Assembly: GCA_963678705.1 (NCBI GenBank)
Contig: OY783213.1
Coordinates: 10,668,451 to 10,732,450, forward strand
Direction: 5' to 3'
DNA length: 64,000 nt
From: Panorpa germanica
Taxonomy: Eukaryota; Arthropoda; Insecta; Mecoptera; Panorpidae
This document shows, piece by piece, positions 59,988-64,000 of this stretch. Position numbers and translations under genes: made by a program. Numbering within the stretch: position 1 is the first letter of the stretch; the number at the start of each line of letters is the position of its first letter. The notes beneath the pieces are model-generated. The model was not told the origin of the DNA. It ran no database searches and saw nothing but the letters and a program-made list of their open reading frames with translations.

Positions 59988-60575
59988 TTTTTTTTTTTTC
60001 ATATTTATTTATAGTGCATCAATAATTGATAGTTATTAGCACTTAAACTAATATATTACATTTATCAACATTTTATAAGACATAATCTATACAATTTATA
60101 ATTTTCTATTTTTATCAGCTTATTTCACTTATCCTATTTAAAATTCTTCAATCGTTGTTTCTTTCCATACTCCATCTTTTTCTATTTCAACTATAACTGC
60201 ATCACGATCTGATACATCGCCTCCACTATGATGACACCCATTGCATTCTCTAATCCTTTCTTCTATTAGCATTTTTCTTTGTCTACCAATTGTGTACTTC
60301 TACTCTTCTGTTCTTTCAACTAGAATCCATTTCTTTTTATAAAGCTTCTTCTTCCTTTTTTATTTTTAATTCTTCTGTGTATTTTCTTTGTTAAATATTT
60401 CTTTTTGTTATCGTATTTTTCTTTTTTTTTTTTTTTTCATATTCATGATTATGGTTGCACATAACCAATTAAATCTGATTCTTACCAAACCCAGAAAATA
60501 ACTCTGGCCCGGGGATCGAACCCGGAGACATAGTAGTCAGAGTCAAGCATCAATGCTCTCGACTACTATGTCGTC
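59988..60575 (-). mobile_element. Chimeric retroposon: SINE head fused to an mRNA-like 3' segment
   Basis: A single insertion bounded by a 13-bp target duplication CCACCGCCATATT (59975-59987 and 60576-60588). On the minus strand it begins with the SINE tRNA-like head (GACGACATAGTAGTCGAGAG, B box GGTTCGATCCC) at 60575 down to about 60440. It then passes through an internal A-run into about 430 bp of unrelated sequence and ends in a terminal poly(A) at 59988. The extra segment contains a reading-frame fragment (see 60138-60345). Confidence 0.8.
60138..60345 (-). pseudogene. ORF fragment carried in the chimeric retroposon
   Basis: The minus-strand frame contains KWILVERTEE, one stop, then a continuous stretch including TIGRQRKMLIEERIREC, NGCHHSGGDVSDRDAVIVE and a C-terminus GVWKETTIEEF before a TAA at 60138-60140. 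The amino-acid mix and regular hydrophilic pattern look like the C-terminal end of a real protein rather than random AT-rich DNA. The family is not recognised: it may be a LINE/other element ORF or a host mRNA. It is broken by the internal stop. Confidence 0.5.
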
Positions 60576-60771
60576 CCACCGCCATATTGTTTATCCGCCA
60601 TATTGTTGCCAACTGACACTTAGACGCTTATAATGCCCAAAACGTACAACATCTATCATAAGCTAAAGCGAAGCGTCTAAAACGAATGCACACAAAGATT
60701 ATGTGCATTCCATTTAGTTATTTAAAATTCATATTTTACAGAATAATCGCTTGGAGAAGATAACTGTTCCA

Positions 60772-61785
60772 ATGATCAAAACTCGTCAAATATTACCATT
60801 GTTCTTTTCTTTTCTTTCTGGTGTAATTTTTAATATGTTATTGAACAGAGATGCAATGTTCTTTAACGACACCGTTTCACTGCTTCAAAGGGCAATCCTT
60901 GCTGAAGATATCCCACTAGATTATCCCTATCGAATAGATCTTCTTCCAAGAAATGATTATAACAAGTTAATTAACATGACCAACTTTAATTTCACAATCA
61001 TAAACCATCCATGTAAGAATCATAGACCAGTGTTACTCCTTGTGTTGATTCATTCAGCCCCACATAACAAGAAGAACAGGGAAGTCATTCGTAGAACATG
61101 GGGCCAGAAGGTCCCAGAAATCAAGTTGCTGTTTCTTCTCGCTGATGTTGATACATATGAAGTTCAATTAAACGAAGAAAATCGAATATATAAAGACATA
61201 GTTCAGGGGAACTTTGTAGATGCTTATCGTAATATGACTTACAAGCATGTTATGGCGTTAAAATACGCGATCTATCATTGTCCTCAGGCGAACTACATCC
61301 TAAAGACTGACGATGATATCTTCGTTAATATGCCGGTACTTATTAACTACGTAAAGACTCAATTCATTTCTATAAAAGCAGATAATTTTTTATTTTGTGA
61401 AGTAATGAAAAAAATCCCAGTTTTAAGAGCAGAAAGCAAGTTGAAGTGGGCTGTAAGTTTGAAGGAATATCCTGGAACAGTGTATCCTACTTATTGTAAA
61501 GGATGGGCTATCATTTATTCACCAGCAGCTTTATTCACGTTGTATAACAAAAGTCAGAATGCTCCAATTTTTTGGATAGACGATGTCCATGTGACTGGAA
61601 CTATGGCGGTTTCCACCGATATAACGCACCAGCAATCTCTTCACTTAGCACTTACTAAGCAGAGAACGAAAGAAATTATTACATTGTGGGATAAAAGAAA
61701 AGTACTGGAATATTTCTTATTTGGATCGATACAATTGACTATATCCGAAATTAGAGATCTTTGGAGTATATTTTATGAATTTTGA
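60772..61785 (+). CDS. GT31 gene G: beta-1,3-galactosyltransferase-like, 337 aa
   Basis: Start chosen at the first ATG after the acceptor (CATATTTTACAG, AG 60740-60741, exon begins AATAATCGCT); an upstream extension of the frame has no ATG. Anchor at about residues 7-24, stem with YPYRIDLLP, then RRTWGQ (107-112), IVQGNFVDAYRNMTYKHVMA, LKTDDDIFVN (DDD 180-182), YPTYCKGWAIIYSPAA (238-253) and WIDDVHVTG (268-276). Two residues are missing in the VDTYEVQLNEEN segment compared with paralogs, outside known catalytic motifs. The D of SPDA is replaced by A (SPAA). Otherwise complete, ending in FYEF. Its 5' intron or promoter carries a MITE with a nested retroposon. Confidence 0.93.
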   Translation: MIKTRQILPLFFSFLSGVIFNMLLNRDAMFFNDTVSLLQRAILAEDIPLDYPYRIDLLPRNDYNKLINMTNFNFTIINHPCKNHRPVLLLVLIHSAPHNKKNREVIRRTWGQKVPEIKLLFLLADVDTYEVQLNEENRIYKDIVQGNFVDAYRNMTYKHVMALKYAIYHCPQANYILKTDDDIFVNMPVLINYVKTQFISIKADNFLFCEVMKKIPVLRAESKLKWAVSLKEYPGTVYPTYCKGWAIIYSPAALFTLYNKSQNAPIFWIDDVHVTGTMAVSTDITHQQSLHLALTKQRTKEIITLWDKRKVLEYFLFGSIQLTISEIRDLWSIFYEF

Positions 61786-62488
61786 ATTTAATTTGATCTT
61801 CTCTCTTCTCTCTTATTACGGTAAATACTATACTTATTTTAATTACTTATAACTTTTACTGCTAACTATTTTACCTACGAGTAAAATGTTGTATTTGTTC
61901 TGCTGAGACGGTAATAGCAAGTGAAGAAGTCTTTACATATAAAATAATTATTTCTTTAGAATTTATTTAAAATTTACTATAAATATTTTGTAAATTTAAA
62001 AAAATTATTCTTGTAAATATAAAAAATAAACAAAAGATGGTTTTTGTTAAAATAAAAATATTGATATGAAATTGTGAAACTTAATTAAATGTGTGTTAAA
62101 ATTGTTATTAAGGAATTGTAATTATAAGAGAAAATTATAAAAGTCCAATTGCCTTCAAATTTTTGTAGCGAGCTGCTATTTTAATCATAATTTCATTCCA
62201 TCCAGGAACAATTTCGTTCACAACTACAATTATATCCAGTCAATTTGCGTTTATTTCTTTTGGGTGAGGTAACATCCTTAAAGTTTAATTATATCTAATG
62301 ACAAGCAGAGCCGGATTAACTTTTTGAAGGTCTGGTGCAAGTGGCTAAAGAAAGGTAAAAAAAATATGCAAAAAAAAAGAAAGACTCGCCAAATCTTAGT
62401 GTAAATCTTTTGTATCGTATGTATCGTACTCACTGGATATTATTGATACATGAGTGTACTAAATGTGTTGTACTTTTAACAAACAGAC
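61786..62488. other. 3' flank of gene G
   Basis: AT-rich; candidate poly(A) signal at 62025-62030. No gene. Confidence 0.4.
62025..62030 (+). terminator. Candidate poly(A) signal for gene G
   Basis: AATAAA about 240 nt after the stop, within TTGTAAATATAAAAAATAAA. Confidence 0.45.
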
Positions 62489-62757
62489 AGACTAGTGCGA
62501 CATAAACATGCGACACTAATAAAACCCTTCCTTATGCTATTCTAGGTAGTAACTTTATAAAACAAAAATGTTTCAATCGTTCGGCGGAACTTCTAAAAGG
62601 ATTGCAAATGTGATTACGAGCAAAATGTTCTTTTTCGTTGTGTTTAGTAAATAATTCAAAATGGTGTTTAAATGGAAAACTGAAACAGACCTGACAATAG
62701 TGTTGTACAACTTCTTCCAACAAATGTTGAATGTCGTATGTTTAAGTCGCACCAGTG
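62489..62757. mobile_element. MITE, family CAGTGCGACAT, downstream of gene G
   Basis: Left GACTAGTGCGACATAAACAT and right inverted GTATGTTTAAGTCGCACCAG (269 bp). Its internal TAATAAAACCC is shared, inverted, with the copy at 54611. Confidence 0.7.
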
Positions 62758-62939
62758 TTTACGATACATTAAATAATATTTCCTTTTTAAGTTATACAAT
62801 GTGGTCTTAGTTTGGGGACCTCTGATATAACTCACGAAAGAAAATTAAACATTTCATTCTCAACGACGACATATTTTTGTATATCAATTTCCTGTATATA
62901 ATAAAAACCTTGATCTTATTTAGATAACGTCATTTATCG

Positions 62940-63638
62940 ATGCTAGATATGCGTGAGGCAGCTTCCATAACGATAACCTTTGCTTGTGGTATGCTAATTA
63001 TGACGATATGGAATATGACGAATTGTTTCACGAATATCTTTGAATTCTGTCAAAGAGATAACGTTTTTACCTACTCACCAAAGCAGTTGAAGTTCCTAAT
63101 TACACCAAAAGATGACATTATAGTCAACCCATATCAGTTAGATCATCTACAACCAGATGACCTGAGTAGATTAATAGATATCGAAACATTTAACTTTACG
63201 ATACTGAATCATATCTGCGAAGAAAGTGAAACTACAGATCTTCTTGTCCTAGTATTGTCCGCGCCGTTGAATAAACTTAATAGACAAATTATTCGAGAAA
63301 CTTGGGGAAGACCCGCGCAAGGAATGAAAATAGTGTTTCTTCTTGGACAGACAAATTCGTATATTCAAGACTCATTGAAAATGGAGAATGAAAAATATGG
63401 GGACATAGTGCAAGGAAATTTTGAAGATTCTTATTACAACCTAACGTACAAACACGTGATGGCATTGAAATACGCTGCTTATTATTGTCGTACAGCTAAA
63501 TACGTCCTGAAAGCAGATGATGACATATTTATCAACATGCCAACGCTTTTAGAATTCGTGAGCAAAGAATTAGTCCCAAAACACGTTCAACGATTTGTAA
63601 CCCTACCCCTTATATCTACTATCTATATAGGGTGGTAG
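62940..63638 (+). pseudogene. GT31 gene H: 5' two-thirds of a beta-1,3-galactosyltransferase-like gene, interrupted
   Basis: Starts at the first ATG after the acceptor (CTTATTTAG, AG 62922-62923). Encodes an anchor (about residues 8-25), a long stem like gene A (CQRDNVFTYSP, then LKFLITP), RETWGR (119-124; G-Q is replaced by G-R), IVQGNFEDSYYNLTYKHVMA, and LKADDDIFIN with DDD at 193-195 (the usual T before it is A). Homology ends after KHVQRF near 63596. The frame then reads twelve or so unrelated residues to a stop, so the YCxGW and IDDVHVTG motifs are absent. Either an insertion separates the gene from its 3' part, which could lie beyond the window, or the gene is a truncated pseudogene. 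Confidence 0.8.
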
Positions 63639-64000
63639 TTACTTATTTTATGAGAGCGATACTACAATCGTCTCATGCGAAAGTTCGTTTATGAGGATCT
63701 GGTTCCCCTTGAGTCGGATGACCAAGCTAATGCTAATTGTGGAGGCTTCTTTATTATTCAGGACTTATTACCTCATCTAATTATATTTCATAAATATATT
63801 AGGTTTTACTTACTTTTTGTACTTTCTCTGCAGGCAGCTTCCTCTGCTTTGGACAATCACTTTATTTAACGCGACACGACCGTTAACTCTAAGTACTTTT
63901 ACAATTAAAACAAGGGATTCATTAACACTATTTTCTTTATTATTCAAAAACTTAATTAATACAAATCTTAGTAATTTTAATAATCTTTATGTCAAAGCGA
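63597..64000. other. Foreign sequence interrupting gene H
   Basis: Begins at the homology break with an imperfect inverted repeat (GTAACCCTACCCCTTATAT against ATATAGGGTGGTAGTTAC, 63597-63642). A following open frame (63675-63869) contains VYEDLVPLESDDQANANCGG and a hydrophobic tail, not recognised. It may be the start of a transposon running off the window edge. Confidence 0.4.

Larger units (their letters stand above)
59824..60691. mobile_element. MITE with GTGCATTCGTTTTRGRCGCTT termini, hosting a retroposon
   Basis: Left end GTGCATTCGTTTTGGGCGCT, right end inverted AGCGTCTAAAACGAATGCAC. Without the retroposon (59988-60575 plus one duplication) the element is about 270 bp. It lies in the presumed 5' intron or promoter of gene G; a TATATAA at 59814-59820 directly abuts it and a GTGAGT lies inside at 59873. 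Confidence 0.7.

Noticed and set aside
49769-60575. tRNA genes suggested by GGTTCGATCCC boxes
   Set aside because: The boxes lie in SINEs with poly(A) tails and target duplications. No intact cloverleaf was seen.
60751-60771. N-terminal extension of gene G (seven codons)
   Set aside because: It would need a TTG start. The first ATG after the acceptor is at 60772, so the shorter protein was used.

Overview
The window is AT-rich eukaryotic DNA from an insect, most likely a lepidopteran. The evidence is spliced genes with GT-AG introns, polyadenylation signals, tRNA-derived SINEs, a Jockey-type LINE tail, Helitrons with A|T target sites and many miniature inverted-repeat elements (MITEs). No species is named because nothing in the sequence fixes it. 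There are no bacterial features.

Layout. About 105-2058 is a satellite built from 77- and 87-bp monomers. On the minus strand, 6530-9972 holds a complete five-exon gene for the TMEM164 multipass membrane acyltransferase family (304 aa, reconstructed here from splice sites). From 10 to 34 kb the sequence is gene-poor and filled with MITEs, a Helitron pair, SINE remnants and unexplained AT-rich DNA. From 34.3 kb to the right edge lies the main object: a head-to-tail, all-plus-strand array of eight GT31 (beta-1,3-galactosyltransferase-like) genes, called A to H here (A 34363, B 38853, C 41732, D 46312, E 53306, F 57636, G 60772, H 62940). Seven are intact, single-coding-exon type II membrane proteins of 337-363 aa. 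H is cut off in mid-domain near 63597.

Each GT31 coding exon is preceded by a pyrimidine-rich 3' splice acceptor that opens into a shared exon start resembling AATAATSRCT (less exact in A and H). So each gene has at least one untranslated 5' exon that I cannot place. This leaves open whether each gene has its own promoter or whether several coding exons share a leader. After the acceptor, A, B, C and F carry upstream ATGs while D, E and G do not, so translational output may differ between paralogs. B and C are the youngest pair. Their 3' flanks and an upstream block are also duplicated, together with a MITE.

The enzymes are expected to sit in the Golgi and add beta-1,3-linked hexoses to glycans. 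Acceptor and donor are not readable from sequence. The outermost members (A and H) share a longer stem region and form one subtype, and the inner six form a second, expanded subtype. Several transposon families lie between the genes, inside their presumptive 5' introns and in at least one 3' UTR.
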